A stretch of 64,000 bases of DNA from Taeniopygia guttata (lineage: Eukaryota > Chordata > Aves > Passeriformes > Estrildidae), in assembly GCF_048771995.1 (NCBI RefSeq), contig NC_133050.1, forward strand, positions 1,996,501-2,060,500, given 5' to 3'. Shown piece by piece: positions 1-10,263 of this stretch (position 1 is the stretch's first letter; the number at the start of each line of letters is the position of its first letter). The notes under the pieces are model-generated. The model was given only the letters and a program-made list of their open reading frames with translations, did not search any database and was not told the DNA's origin. Position numbers and translations under genes: made by a program.

Positions 1-224
1 AGGCCAACACCACCAGAAGCTAAACTTGACAGACACCTTTGCGATGGGGACATGTCAAGTGTGTGACATCCCTTCTTCCCACTGGCATTTCATGGACCTG
101 TTATACAGCTGAATGTTGCAGTTTAAGATGTAAATTACTTCGTTTTATTCCATCCCACAAGGAATATTGAGAAACACTCCTCCAGTGCTAAGCAAGTGTC
201 TTTGTTTCATTTTCCTGCATCATA

Positions 225-450
225 TAAAGCTCTTGTGGCTTGGAAGGGACCTCACAGCTCATTGTTGGCTGCTCCAACCCCATCCAGCCTGCCTTTTGAT
301 ACTTCCAGGGATCCAGGGGCAGCCACAGCTTCTCTGGGTACCCTGTGCCAGGGTGGGCCCAAACTCACAGCCAAGAATTTTTTCCCATTATCCCATCTAA
401 TCCTACTCTCAGTTCAAAACCATTCCCTTCTGTCCTAATCACTACACGCC
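225..450 (-). repeat. CR1 LINE 3' fragment
   Basis: The plus strand reads as the reverse complement of a CR1 3' region: a GGAAGGGACCTC block, a 'CCAACCCCATCCAGCCTG' block and a long stretch resembling the CR1 segment upstream of its tail. The element is 5'-truncated, as is usual for CR1. No open reading frame of the CR1 proteins remains. Confidence 0.75.
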
Positions 451-1404
451 CTACACACTCCTATCTGTGGAATCAAAAGAGCACGGTAAAAAAGCTCAAT
501 TAAAATGGGGCCCTGGTGACAGTGACACAGACTGCACACGACTCTGGGAGGCTCATTTTCCTTGCCATGGCACACCCCCTGCTTTACCAGAGAGAATCAC
601 ATTCCCCAGAGCAATCTGGGACAGAAGTACCTTTGCATCCAGTTGTCTGAATCGGTGCACCATCCTAGAAGCAGAAGGAGAACACGGAGCAATGGGGTCA
701 GTCTGGATACCAAGGAAAACTTGGCTAATTACCACACCCCCACTCCCTCCAGTGCTCCATCCTCCCAGGGAGGCAGGGCTGCATGTGACTGGCATAATTT
801 TTAGTACAAGTAAATTAACTAACATGCAAATTACTATTAGTAGGATGCTATTACATTTTCCTTCTCAAGACATTTTTGCTTCCAGTACCAAGGAAATGTT
901 TTTGGTATTTGTTCGGCTTCTTATGCAATGCTGCTTGTCTCTGGGTAGTCTTAACCTGAACACTTATTTGTGGACAGCAATGTTCATGCCCACAGATATG
1001 GAAGGGTCTGTTTTTTCTTGTCCATTCCTATCAGCTCTCTCTGATTAAGGGAAATATTCAAGCTGCCAGAAGTTAGCAAAGTTAAGCAATCATACAGAGC
1101 AGGTTTAGTTCTCTAGCAGTGTTCTGGTTTCTTGCTTTCTTTCGGTTTTTGTTGTTTTTTTTCCTCTTATACTGTTACTCTTAAAACGGTGAGACAGATC
1201 CCATAGATAATGTTTCCATGAGCTGGCAGTCAAAGAAATATCCAAGCATAAGTCTCCAAAGTTTCAAATACCGTGATTCTAAAGATCATCTTCCCCGCCT
1301 CAGAAGTCTCCACAACTCATGCTACTAATTACACATCTCCATTTGGATTACTGCTGTGGGAATGTCTGAGATTCCAGGTCTAACAGTAAACATTCTCTGC
1401 TAAA
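451..1404. other. Intergenic, no recognisable gene
   Basis: AT-rich sequence with one 193-codon open frame on the plus strand (467-1048) that has low-complexity, repeat-like composition and no recognisable domain. I see no splice-bounded exon, RNA gene or tandem array here. Confidence 0.5.
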
Positions 1405-1590
1405 TGTAAAATCATAGAATTATTTGGGTTGGAAAAGATTGAGTCCAACCAATTCCACCCCTAACTCATGTCCCCAAGTGCCATATCCACATGGCTTTTA
1501 AATCCCCACGCCAAGATGGGGGTGCCACCACTGCCTTGGGCATTCTGTTTCAGGGCTGGACAACCCTTTCTATAAAGAACTTTTTCCAGC
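1405..1590 (-). repeat. CR1 LINE 3' end fused to ERV integrase remnant
   Basis: The plus strand starts with an ATCATAGAATTATTTGGGTTGG block, the antisense of the CR1 tail, and continues through antisense CR1 to about 1590, where retroviral integrase sequence begins. An open frame runs through the junction, so the last ~40 codons of the apparent integrase ORF (1461-1886) are CR1-derived and not viral. Confidence 0.75.
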
Positions 1591-1886
1591 CATCCTGTGG
1601 TGGCTTTTACCATTGTGAGCACATGGCGCTTGCCTTGGCGTGTCTGGGGCAGTGTGATGTAGTCAATCTGCCAGGCCTCCCCATACTTGTACTTGGACCA
1701 CCGCCCACCATACCAGAGGGGCTTCACTCGCTTGGCCTCCTTGATCACAGTACACGCTTCACAGTCATGGATCACCTGAGAAATACTGTCCATGGTTAGA
1801 TCCACCCCTTGGTCTTGTGCCCACTTACAGGTGCCATCTCTGCCCTGATGGCCTGAGATATCACTGGCCCATTGTGCTCGTAGCAA
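1590..1886 (-). pseudogene. ERV integrase fragment (zinc-binding and start of catalytic core)
   Basis: The translation has a GHQG histidine, then an HDCEAC pair of cysteines, as in the HHCC zinc-binding domain. A WQIDY motif follows, carrying the first catalytic aspartate of retroviral integrase. The rest of the core and the C-terminal domain are absent because the frame passes into CR1 sequence at about 1590. This is the 3' part of the minus-strand ERV whose LTR is at 3347-3930; protease, RT and RNase H are missing between the gag remnants and this piece, so the provirus carries a large internal deletion. Non-functional. Confidence 0.8.
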
Positions 1887-2229
1887 CAGCCACTGTTTGA
1901 GGCTTACAGTCTGGTTTAGCTCCTAGCTTAGGCTCACAGTCTGGTTTAGCTGCTGGCTTTGAGCTTGGGCTGTTGGCTGCAGCCTGAGTGACTGGGATAG
2001 CTGCTGATTTATCTCCCTGCCCCCCTTCCTCTGTCTGCTGCCCTACAGTATCTAGCAGGGTGCGATAAGCATATGCCAGGGCCCAGAACACTGCAATGAT
2101 CTTTTTCTCCTTAGACTTACCATGGCATTTCTCTTTCAGGTACTCTGCCACCTCAGCTGGATTCTGAATTTGTTCACATGGGAAGTCCCAGGCTATAGGG
2201 TCAGAAAATTCCTTTAAGATTTGGCCCAT
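1861..2229 (-). pseudogene. ERV gag-region fragment
   Basis: A 122-codon frame with a basic KEKCHGKSKEKK stretch, a hydrophobic IAVFWALAYAYRTLL helix and a Pro/Lys/Ala tail with repeated KPDCEPK/KPDCKPQ units. It lies directly between the gag matrix ORF and the integrase remnant, on the same strand. In position it is the downstream part of gag; I cannot assign it to a specific mature protein. It overlaps the integrase frame by a few codons, which marks the deletion junction that removed protease and most of pol. The 241 bp between it and the matrix ORF also carry gag-like sequence (a VPLNSGDVREF stretch) in broken frames. Confidence 0.6.
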
Positions 2230-2470
2230 ATGCTCCCATTTCTTTCTTGAACTCCCTCACATCTCCTGAGTTAAGAGGTACCTCCACATAACCTATTCCC
2301 GGAATTTCGGCTGGTTGTCCCTGCTGACCAGCACTGGGGTTAGGGATTATTCCCAAAGCTACTTCCCTTAATAGATACAGAGCTTGCCCTTCCCTTTCTC
2401 TTTCCCCCCTTGTTAGACTACGAGTAACGTGGTGATTTTTCTCAGGGACCGGCTCTGGGATTTTTATCTC

Positions 2471-3052
2471 TTAGTTATCAAAATCTCCCCCTTGATCCAA
2501 ATCGGGGTAGACTGCGGGTGGTGCTGGTGGGGGTGGAGGAGGGGGAGGTACGTATGGTAGAGGGGGTGCAGTTGGAACTTCCTCAGGCTTTTTATTTTTC
2601 TTTTTCCCTCCCTGGGTGCTTAAGGCAAAAAGTTTTGCTCTTGTTTCCCCCACTATCCAGAGAGCAGCATACTTGCTCTCTTCCATATCAAAAGGTTCTT
2701 TAGAGTTTACATAAATGTTTAATGCCTGGTAAATCCAGTCCTCAAAGCTTCCAAACACTGGCCAAAATAAATTATCACTACGGATTTGTTTCCCTCCCCA
2801 TACTTTTATACAATAATGTATCATTTTTGCCTTATCCTTCCCTTTTCTTGAAGGATATTCATCCCAAGATTTTATCATTAGACCTAACGGACTGTCAGGG
2901 GGTATCTGGGGAAGCTTCAGCGGGGTCCCCCTCCCCATGGAAGCAGAGGGCTTGCTTTTCCTCTCTCCCATCTTCCAGGACACCTTAACGCAAACACACA
3001 CTCGCGGCCCCCTGTTTGTGGCCCAGCCCCTCTCGGGGTCTGGAAACTGCAC
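2471..3052 (-). pseudogene. ERV gag, matrix and proline-rich region
   Basis: The frame encodes a gammaretrovirus-like matrix (PLGLMIKSWDEY, then KMIHYCIKVWGGK) followed by a lysine-rich stretch. A proline-rich segment comes next and contains PTAP and PLPYVPPPP, which resemble late-budding motifs. It ends at a stop at 2471, before capsid. It sits ~270 bp downstream of the His-type primer site, as expected for gag. The initiating Met is uncertain: the matrix homology starts after an internal MGERKS/MGRGTP, so the first ~27 codons are probably leader. Not a complete gag gene. Confidence 0.8.
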
Positions 3053-3324
3053 TACTTAGAGGTCCGCACTTGCCTCGTCCTAAAAGGATGTCTCATGTGT
3101 TATGTCCTGGGATCCCAACCCCAACCGAGCGGATCCCCACTTTTAGACTCATGCTGTCCTGTGTCTTCGCCTGGGCTTCATGCACAAAGATTACGGGGTT
3201 ACCTTTTGCTTAATACCAAATTTAGGTTCGTCAGTAAGGGTCCGGGAATGCAAAGCCTGCACCAGGGCTGCTGCAGAGGCAGCAGGACACCTCCCTGATT
3301 AGGAATTCCCACCCGGTCGCCCTT

Positions 3325-3342
3325 ATCCAAGTCACGGCACCA
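3325..3342 (-). other. Retroviral primer-binding site, tRNA-His type
   Basis: On the minus strand the 18 bases read TGGTGCCGTGACTTGGAT, one mismatch from the usual tRNA-His primer site (TGGTGCCGTGACTCGGAT). It lies four bases downstream of the LTR end, exactly where a primer site should be. Confidence 0.85.
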
Positions 3343-3346
3343 AACT

Positions 3347-3930
3347 TGTTATGGACAAATTCAATTGTGGAGGCTAATTATAGATAAATCAATTAACAAG
3401 AATTTATTAAGCAAGCAGTATTAAGCAAAAGAACAACGCTGGGCGGCCGGGGAGTCTCTGCTCTGCCACGGCGCACCTTCCCCCTTTGACCTTTTTGTTT
3501 TTATAGTCCCTTTTCTTTTCCAGTTGATGTATTTTCTGTCGATGCACTCTGCGCCGGTGCAATTGGGTGCTAGGGGGTCTTTTTTCTGCCCTTGGTGGTC
3601 ATAGGAATGAAGGCTCCTCATCTTCCTTGCAGATTGTCCTTGGCCTAAAAGTTAACTTGTATATAATTAGTTACACAGTCTGCTATGCTACTTGCATCTG
3701 CACAATTCTTAAGCAGAATACTTGCTGTTTCCCCACCTTTCTCTTTCACCTCACACATCTTGAGATTCCCTACTCAGTTCAAATTCTTATCTCTTTCAAT
3801 GCTCGTTTTGATGAGCAAAGACCTTTTTATTTATTATACTCTGGACATCTTAGCCCTCAGTCTAGAGGAGCTGTAGACTATATAGAGGAAGTTTACTAGA
3901 TTAAATACGAGGAAAGTGGTCTCTTTAACA
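3347..3930 (-). mobile_element. 5' LTR of His-primed ERV
   Basis: On the plus strand the element starts TGTTA and ends TAACA, a short terminal inverted repeat. On the minus strand there is a TATAAAAA box at 3498-3505 and an AATAAA signal at 3403-3408, about 95 bp apart, which fits U3-R-U5 order. The inner end is fixed by the primer site; the outer end at 3930 is inferred from the TAACA match. The partner 3' LTR is not seen in the window. Confidence 0.7.
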
Positions 3931-4440
3931 TTCAGGGGAAACTGAACCTTTTCAAAAAGAGACTTAACAGATTCAAAGGAGAAGAAGGAAAGGAAAGGCT
4001 GGAAAGATTCATCCCTTGTTTTTCATCTAATAAACTGTGTGTAATTTCTAATAAACCCCCAAAACATGCTACTGGAACTGGGACATAGGGTAGGATGGAG
4101 AAACTATAAACCAAATATATCTTGAACAGACTTCAGTACTTTTGTAAACTCCCTATAAATTATTATTACTGAGCCTAGCACAATAGCTATTCAAACCCAT
4201 GCCCCTCTACTGGAAAAGCTATGGATTAGAACAATAGTGGAGCTGTTTTCAGATAAGAAAATAATCCTAGTGCCTAGAGAGTTATTACAACTTCAAAAAA
4301 GCCTTGGGACTAGAAATACATGAAGGCCCCCACCCCAAGAGACATTACCACTTCAAGTAACATCGTTACTGACTGCTTTGTGCCACTACAGAGTAAGCAC
4401 AACCAAAATGCAATCATTACAGGTTTTTCTTCTTTCTTGG
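3931..4440. other. Possible ERV leader, no gene
   Basis: AT-rich, no coding frame of note. The right end (about 4380-4440) is probably 5' leader of the next ERV, because it directly precedes its primer site. Nothing else is recognisable. Confidence 0.4.
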
Positions 4441-4458
4441 GCCTCACATTGGGTGCCA
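4441..4458 (-). other. Retroviral primer-binding site, tRNA-Lys type
   Basis: On the minus strand the sequence is TGGCACCCAATGTGAGGC, three differences from the tRNA-Lys1,2 primer site used by betaretrovirus-like ERVs. It is four bases from the TG...CA end of the adjacent LTR. Confidence 0.75.
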
Positions 4459-4462
4459 AAAA

Positions 4463-4923
4463 TGGTTAGTTTAGGGTAAAATTAGTGTTTTTTTTAGAAA
4501 GTAGATTTAATTGGCCCATCCCCCAACCGGTATGGGAAAAAATACTTATTTGGAGAGAAGTGACAATAAGAGAAGGAGTTAACAAGAATGCAACTTCTTT
4601 ATTGCTGAAGTTCAATACTAAATTCTGTAATCTTAGACTAACTAATCCTATGTTTTTAACAAATAATCATCTACTCAATCCTAACTTGAAGAATCCTAAA
4701 AGCTTAATCTTCTTTTAAAATAAAACAGCCCGAGTTCATAGATGTTTCCTTGCTGAAGTAGACAGCTGGTGCCAGGACTCCACTTGCTGCTTGCCAAATT
4801 CAGATACTCATTGCTGAATGTGGGACAGCTTTTTGTGGAGGTACTGGCATCTGCTCCTCATCTCAGAGTAGCTGGGGCTACCCTAGGAAGGAGAAATCAA
4901 AAGAAAATTAGGGCATGTCAACA
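4463..4923 (-). mobile_element. LTR of a Lys-primed ERV (outer end uncertain)
   Basis: Directly follows the Lys-type primer site. It shares a 'GTTTAGGG(C/T)AAA ... GGCCC(C/A)TCCCCC' layout with the LTR at 32,479-32,900, suggesting the same family. A CTTTATT block near 4595 gives an AATAAAG on the minus strand. The right end is a guess from a TCAACA terminus. Confidence 0.55.
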
Positions 4924-6299
4924 TTTATGCAGAGTTTAGAATTTCATGACCTTTTCTTTAAAATAGCCTTGAGGCAGACTCAGAGGTTACCAAGCCAGGC
5001 CAGTCTGGTTTTATTCGTGTAAAAAAATAAAATTACTCTCAGTTTGACTTTGGAGGTATTTTTCTCTGTGAGCCACCATCCTTCTGGGAAATTTGCAAAC
5101 TGAGCCTGTTGTATTACAGACCCAAGAACAAACTCTAGACAAGTCTGAAACCACAACAACAACAACAACCCAAAGCACAGCAGCTCCTAAAGAGGGCAAG
5201 ACTCATTAATGCTTAAAGCCACTGAAGGGAGTCAAGCCTTCTTCAATCCCTTCTCCCTCAAATCAACAGGTGTGAGGTTTATCAAGCTCATGATACAAAT
5301 CCAAGATGAAGTGGCAATGAGAATAATAGATGCCACATCCAAACACTGTCACACCAAAGCTTCTGCTCCTCTGGGCCTGAAGATCGGTTCTCTTTGCAAT
5401 GACAAAATCTCATTCCACATGGGAATAAACACTTCAAACCATCCTGAGATAAATATTTACAAGGAATAAATCTTTAACAAGTTAAAATTCAGTGCAAGGA
5501 CAGACAACAACATATGCCAGGGATGCATCCCAGGCCAGATGCACCTGACTGGTGTGCAGGATAAGTTTGAAAATAAAACTACAGATGCCTGTCAACATTT
5601 TGGGAGGTTCCCGAGAAGCAGTAGCTTCGACTACTGGCCTCTGCCCAGTGACATTTGCTAGCAAGAGCCCGAGCACAGGCCTCACTGCACTGCTCCCCTG
5701 CAGGGCCAGGCTTGCCCTCAGCCTTCCACAGAGCATCCCTGGCTGCACCCAGTGGGGCCCAGGGCCCTGCCTGCTCCAAAGGCCACAGCTGCCCCAGAGC
5801 CCCAGAGCTGCAGGAGGCCTGACTGCCCTTGCCAACACCACTGCTCTGAGACAAGCTGGGAGCAATTTCCAGTGTTTTATACCACACACACACACACACA
5901 TTTCTCCCTCCCCTCCTGCACTGCAAATACGATGAGGGGATGCAGCAGCACTGCTGCAGCTGAGCCTGTGCAGCTGCACTGCAGGAAGGGAGGGCCCATC
6001 CGGGCCTAACCCACCTCGGTGTTCATCTCAGCACTTCTCCCCACCTGGCCCATCTCCTCCTTTAGCTTTCTACCTCCTTAGCTGACATTTACTATTAAAG
6101 AATGTCTGTACTATTGACTCTGGAATATGGTCTTTCTTGCACCTTAATTCATGCAGAGGCTTCTCTTAATCATCAAATCTTTACTCCATCGTTATCCACA
6201 CTGGAGTTAGGAAAAGCTGCACATTGGTACCTTCATGGAGATCCAAGGGACACTACTGCTTCAGCCTCCCGAATTCTCTTCACATCTTTTTTGACATGG
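4924..6299. other. Intergenic; (CA)n microsatellite at 5883-5900
   Basis: Contains a short perfect CA repeat at 5883-5900 inside a moderately GC-rich block (5640-6010) open in several frames at once, typical of non-coding GC-rich avian DNA. I found no exon with splice sites and no family match. Confidence 0.5.
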
Positions 6300-6544
6300 T
6301 AGTCTTCAACACACGAGTGCTGTCATGGTAGAACTCAGAAATTTGTGTCTTTCTTGAACCTAAAGGGTGCAGGGGAAATGGAGCCGACATTTGCAGACAG
6401 GTAGGAAGTAGAACGGGATGTCACAGCCAGCACCCAGGAAGAAGAGTGGCCACCAGGTTCTGCCTGGAGGTAACTGAGCTACTGCTCAATCCTCCACTTC
6501 TTGCTCATCGCAGGACTGGTCAAGCCAGAAGCACAAGGCCGTTT
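6300..6544 (-). pseudogene. ELL2-like exon 8, copy A, with premature stop
   Basis: The acceptor (TTGTTGTAG) is followed by codons for KRPCASGLTSPAMSKKWRIEQ and then TAG at 6479-6481. The family motif here is KR...FI.P...KK.RI. The paralogous exon at 9993-10263 keeps this region open. Nucleotide similarity to copy B continues past the stop to about 6300, so the exon was once full length. With this stop copy A would end in the linker and lack the C-terminal occludin-like domain of ELL proteins. The downstream limit is approximate. Confidence 0.75.
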
Positions 6545-7829
6545 CTACAACAATAACAAAACAGTTCATTAATCTCTGACCCAGATCAGGTTTTGCTCCC
6601 ATTGTAAAAAAGCAGGATTTGTGAACTGGCAAAGGTTGAAAACACATGTTTTTTAAATAAAAATAGCTGTCAAACATGGAGGACCTCCAGGTAAATATCT
6701 GCTCTATTGCATTCCTAGTTTCTCATCTTAGGACTTAGCCAGTCCTTCTCCAAGTCTACTGCTAAAAGGCTTTGGGAAGTAGACACTCCCTTCAGCAGCT
6801 CCAGCAAAGCCTCCCCAAAGGGGAGGTCCAGTGAGTTTTATCTGGGTCCCAATTTCTGCTCGCACACACCAGGAACAGACTCAGCTTTTGCTGTCAAACA
6901 TCCACATGATTTACTGAAGAGGCACCTGGCTGTTTTAGAGTTTTATGTGTTAAAAACGAGACTAGTGCTTCCCTCTTAGAATCCAGGAGTACAGGGTGTG
7001 ATGGTCGGTTGTGAATTCTCATCAGGATGAACAAAGACAGCAGCCACATGTCAGGAAACTCTTGTGCTTTTGGGAGCAGCTGTCGTAAATCCAGCAAGCT
7101 ACCTGCTGTGCAGACTCAAAAGCTGCTGGCTAACAAGCCCTTGAATTTGTACAAGAGAGTGTCACAAGTGGTTACCAACAAGCCCTCACTGTTGCTCAGT
7201 GCCCTTCAATCATCTCTCAGCTCCTCCCAAGGACCTTCTCACAGCTGCTGACTCACAAGCCACAACACAGAGCCACAAGCTCCCCACAGCCACAGCAACT
7301 TCCAAACTGAGGATGGAGTAAAACAGGACAGCCGTGTGTGCCCAGGCAGAGTGAGGGAGGGGAGAAACAGAGGCAGAGCAGGGACTGAGGAAATATCACC
7401 ATTCTGTAGCTCCTGTGTTGGTGCAGCCACGTGGATAGTGCAGAGCTGGAGTCAGCAATGAGAGTGACAGAGAGACAGAGGGACAAGAGAGAGAGAGGGC
7501 CCCATCTGCCCCACCCTGCTGCAGCCTCTTATGTACAGGAGATTTTTCCTGCAGAGCCAGCCCTTTGAGGCCTCCTCCAGGGAATGAGTTGAGGGTGGGG
7601 ACTGAGCTCAAGTCTTCAGGCAGAGCAGAAATTTGGCTCAGGACAGTGCTGCTCCACCCCTGCAGGATCCTCTCTTCTCATCACAGCCTTCCTGTCACAG
7701 CACTTGCAATGTCTGAGGCAAACCATGCTTAGGCCTGGTCCTGCACATTCACATCACACCTTTTATACCACCAGCAAGTCTGCTGAAACTTTAATACAGT
7801 GTACAGAATGTTAAAAATGCACAAAATAC

Positions 7830-7920
7830 CTGAACAGGTCTTGCTGGAGCATCTCTCTCAGAAGGCCCTGGAGATGTTGCTTGGCTGCTGCTGGTGGGGT
7901 TCTGAGATGGAGCTGCTTTT
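7830..7920 (-). CDS. ELL2-like exon 7, copy A
   Basis: A 91-bp exon bounded by an acceptor (CCTTACAG) and a donor (GTATTTTG). It encodes KAAPSQNPTSSSQATSPGPS and on to RPVQ, matching the Ser/Thr-rich exon of ELL2 that follows the DWPGYS exon (PSQN.TS.S motif). The phase agrees with exon 6 (8309-8433) and exon 8. Its copy B partner (11527-11617) has the same length. Whether it is part of an expressed transcript is unknown, since copy A carries a stop in exon 8. Confidence 0.8.
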
Positions 7921-7989
7921 CTGTAAGGATGGTCCAATATTTCAAGTTACAAGGCCTAAATGTAGACTGCCATAGTCCTTTCCTTGCAG

Positions 7990-8240
7990 ACCTTCAGTGC
8001 CAGGACTCCAGGAAAGAGCATGAAGCTGAGTTGAGGGAGCTTTAGGCAGGATATCAGGAAAACATTCATGCCCCAGAGGGTGCTTGAGCACTGCAACAGG
8101 CTCCCCAGGCCAGTGGTCACTGCAGCAAGGCTTCAGGAAGTGTTTGGATAGCACTCTTGGGCACCTGGTGTGATTCTTGTGGTGTCCTGTGCAGGGCCAG
8201 GATCCTGGCAGGTCCCTGCTGCCTCAGCATATTCTAAGAA
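7990..8240 (+). repeat. CR1 fragment inside copy A intron 6
   Basis: Contains the CR1 motifs 'GGCAGGATATCAGGAAAACATT' (first part), 'GCAACAGGCTCCCCAGG' and 'GGCACCTGGTGTGATTCTTG'. It lies in the exon 6-7 intron of copy A (388 bp). The matching copy B intron is only 133 bp and lacks it, so the insertion postdates the block duplication, unless it was lost from copy B. Confidence 0.65.
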
Positions 8241-8308
8241 CCTAGGCTTCATTTCCCAGGGCTTTCTTCTGAAAAGGCTCTTTTCCTTCCCCAAAAGACT
8301 GAACTTAC

Positions 8309-8433
8309 CTAGAAAGTATTAACTTCAAATTCGCTCTCTCGGTTTTGCTGTAGCCAGGCCAATCAGTCTGAAGGGCTGGAAACAGATGTTCCTTCAGACT
8401 GAAGGAATTATCCTTTGCATTCACGTCAGCAAC
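8309..8433 (-). CDS. ELL2-like exon 6, copy A
   Basis: A 125-bp exon with clean splice signals (acceptor CTGCCTGTAG, donor GTAAGTTC). It encodes VADVNAKDNSFSLKEHLFPA, then LQTDWPGYSKTERANLKLIL. The DWPGYS core is the signature of the ELL N-terminal region, and ELL2 has the near-identical layout VANLNSKD...LK...DWPGYSE.DR..LE. The ELL domain acts in RNA polymerase II elongation within the super elongation complex. The phase is intact into exon 7. The coding sequence is open, though the locus as a whole looks rearranged. Confidence 0.85.
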
Positions 8434-8984
8434 CTACAGGCAGACATTTCGGAAAACAAATGTTCATTACGCCCATATATGCAAACTACAGAAACCTAAA
8501 TGGGCTACTTGAGTTGGGATGGCAAAATGTGGCTCTCATTATATCGGGAATGTCTTCAGGGTGAAAAATCCCTGCCACTGCCCTGGGCAAACACAGCAAC
8601 AAACCTCACAGGTTCAGGGAATCAGTTCCTTAAAGTGACTGTAGGATCAACTGAAAGTGAATCCATGTTGAATTTGAGTCCTTTGACTAGGTTCCAAAAT
8701 GCTTTTTCCTAGCTAAAGAGGAACTAGTCCTATTGGATATATTAATGTTTGCATTATTCAGCAAAAGCCTCTGTGGATGGGGAATATTTAAAAAGGAAGG
8801 AAGGATCTACTGCATCTTTCAATGGGTGTGCGTTATGAAAGCCTATGAGAAAGTCATCCTAGTGGAACTTAACTCGAAGGAGTATTGGAAAAGTCTCTAA
8901 TTTAAACAGGCATGGAAGTAGAAAAATTATGAACGGCAGAATAGCATGATGGAAGAAGTGCTGGCACAAGCTCCACGATCTCAC

Positions 8985-9238
8985 CTCCTGAAGGATTTTT
9001 CCAAGGGAATCCTTGTCCTTTTGCCTGACTCCATCTCTCTGCAGCCGAGCAAGTAACTCTGGCTCCTTGTAATCCCTCAGAGCAAGTAAATGAATCACCC
9101 TGTCCCTGTAGGGTCGGCCGTAAACAGCAGCGCAACCGCTCCAGTCAATGTCTGCAAGTCTCACAGACATCATCCTCTTCTTCTCAGGCACAGGACCTGA
9201 ATTGCTTTGCTGGGCTCCTCTGACCACTGCTTTTGCTC
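8985..9238 (-). CDS. ELL2-like exon 5, copy A (elongation-factor ELL domain)
   Basis: A 254-bp exon: acceptor CTCTCTTTAG, donor GTGAGATC after the codons for KILQE. It encodes a VPEKKRMMS segment and then GRPYRDRVIHLLALRDYKEP, ELLARLQRDGVRQKDKDSLG, the most conserved part of ELL/ELL2. The reading frame is open throughout and in phase with exon 6. Compared with copy B it has a diverged stretch (DIDWSGCAAVYG) where ELL2 has a Ser/Thr linker. The retained RPYRDRVIHLLAL core suggests either recent decay or retained constraint. Confidence 0.88.
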
Positions 9239-9529
9239 CTAAAGAGAGGGAAAACCAGAAACAAATAGTTCAAATGGGAGGTTTGGAGAAGGCAAGGAAG
9301 CTGATTCAAAAGGATGTACCAAGACTTTTGAGCCTCTATTTGTCCGTCATTTACAGATCTCCAAGCATCCAAAGAGTAAAGCATTAAAAAGAAACAGTCA
9401 TTAAAAGCTGGTAAAGGAGTGATGCTGGATGGGAAGTTTTTAGGAAAAAATATTTTTATGCATTTTACTTTTATATGATTTCCCCAGTTTGTAAGCTCAA
9501 GCATTCAGCTATCTCTAGAATGACACTAA

Positions 9530-9770
9530 GTGCACCCTCAGCAAGTGCATCCTCTAGAATGGATTAGGTGCACCCTCAGCAAGTTTGCCAAAACCAGAGG
9601 CATGGGATGCCATCTGGAAGGACCAAGAAGTAGGGCCTTTGGAACCTCATCAGATTCAACAAGGCCAAGTGCAAAGGGCTGCATCTTTGGGTTTCGGACA
9701 TTCCCTGACACCAAGACAGGCTTGGGGATGAAGGTGGGGAGGACTTGGAGGTGCCGGTGGATGGGAGGCT
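9530..9770 (+). repeat. CR1 fragment shared by both duplicated blocks
   Basis: Contains 'CTCATCAGATTCAACAAGGC', 'CAAGTGCAAAGGGCTGCATC' and 'GAAGGTGGGGAGGACTTGG', all CR1-like. The same fragment with similar flanks is at 14,255-14,600, so it was present before the block was duplicated. Confidence 0.75.
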
Positions 9771-9850
9771 AGATATGACTAAAAAACCATACGGATATCC
9801 AGTAAAAAATTAAATGGAAGCATATCTAAAAGTGGTCCATCAGTTTAATA

Positions 9851-9965
9851 CCCTTTGCACTTGGATTGTGTGACTCCTTTTCTGCTTGGGTGCTGCACTC
9901 TTTGCTCATCTCTTTGGCTTTGCTCATGGCAAGCATTGTATCGAAACCCAAAGGATGGGATTTTT
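9851..9965 (-). pseudogene. ELL2-like exon 4, copy A (edges unclear)
   Basis: The frame encodes MSKECSTQAEKESHNPSAKG then IKL, closely similar to the TQAEEES.N.S.K.IK stretch of ELL2 exon 4. It sits 5' of copy A exon 5 at the right distance and phase region. The acceptor and donor are weak. Only ~30 bp separate it from the donor of copy B exon 8 (9992/9993), and the same open frame (9826-10281) runs through both. The join therefore looks like an internal exon-block duplication with almost no intergenic DNA. Confidence 0.65.
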
Positions 9966-9992
9966 TCACCCTGTCTAACTCTGTTTCCTCAC

Positions 9993-10263
9993 CTTTGGAG
10001 CTGGGAATCTTCCGCTGCACCCTGACAGGCGCTGGGATTCCAGATGGAGTCCGAATTTTATCTTTCTCTTGGAGCTGACAGGTGGAGGTGGAAATGGAGC
10101 TGACACTTGGAGCCAGGTTCAAAGTTGAGCAGGATGTGGAAGGCAGGTCCAAGGAAGAAGGAGAGTGGCCACCAGCTGCTGACTGGATACCATGGGGCTC
10201 TTGGTCAATCCTCTGCTTCTTGGTCATCACAGGATGGATAAAGGCAGAAGCCAGAGGCCGTTT
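9993..10263 (-). CDS. ELL2-like exon 8, copy B
   Basis: The acceptor (ATCTTTGCAG) is followed by KRPLASAFIHPVMTKKQRID and a Ser/Pro-rich linker, then donor GTGAGG after the codons for KIPSSK. The KR...FI.P...KK.RI motif matches the start of the large linker exon of ELL2. This exon is open over its full 271 bp, unlike copy A. No exon for the C-terminal occludin-homology domain could be recognised downstream in the window, so the copies cover exons 4-8 only. Confidence 0.8.

Noticed and set aside
467-1048. 193-codon plus-strand frame
   Set aside because: Low-complexity composition, no domain, between two CR1 fragments; no splice or promoter support.
5482-5979. 165-codon minus-strand frame with cysteine-rich start
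   Set aside because: GC-rich block open on both strands and crossing a CA microsatellite; no signature.
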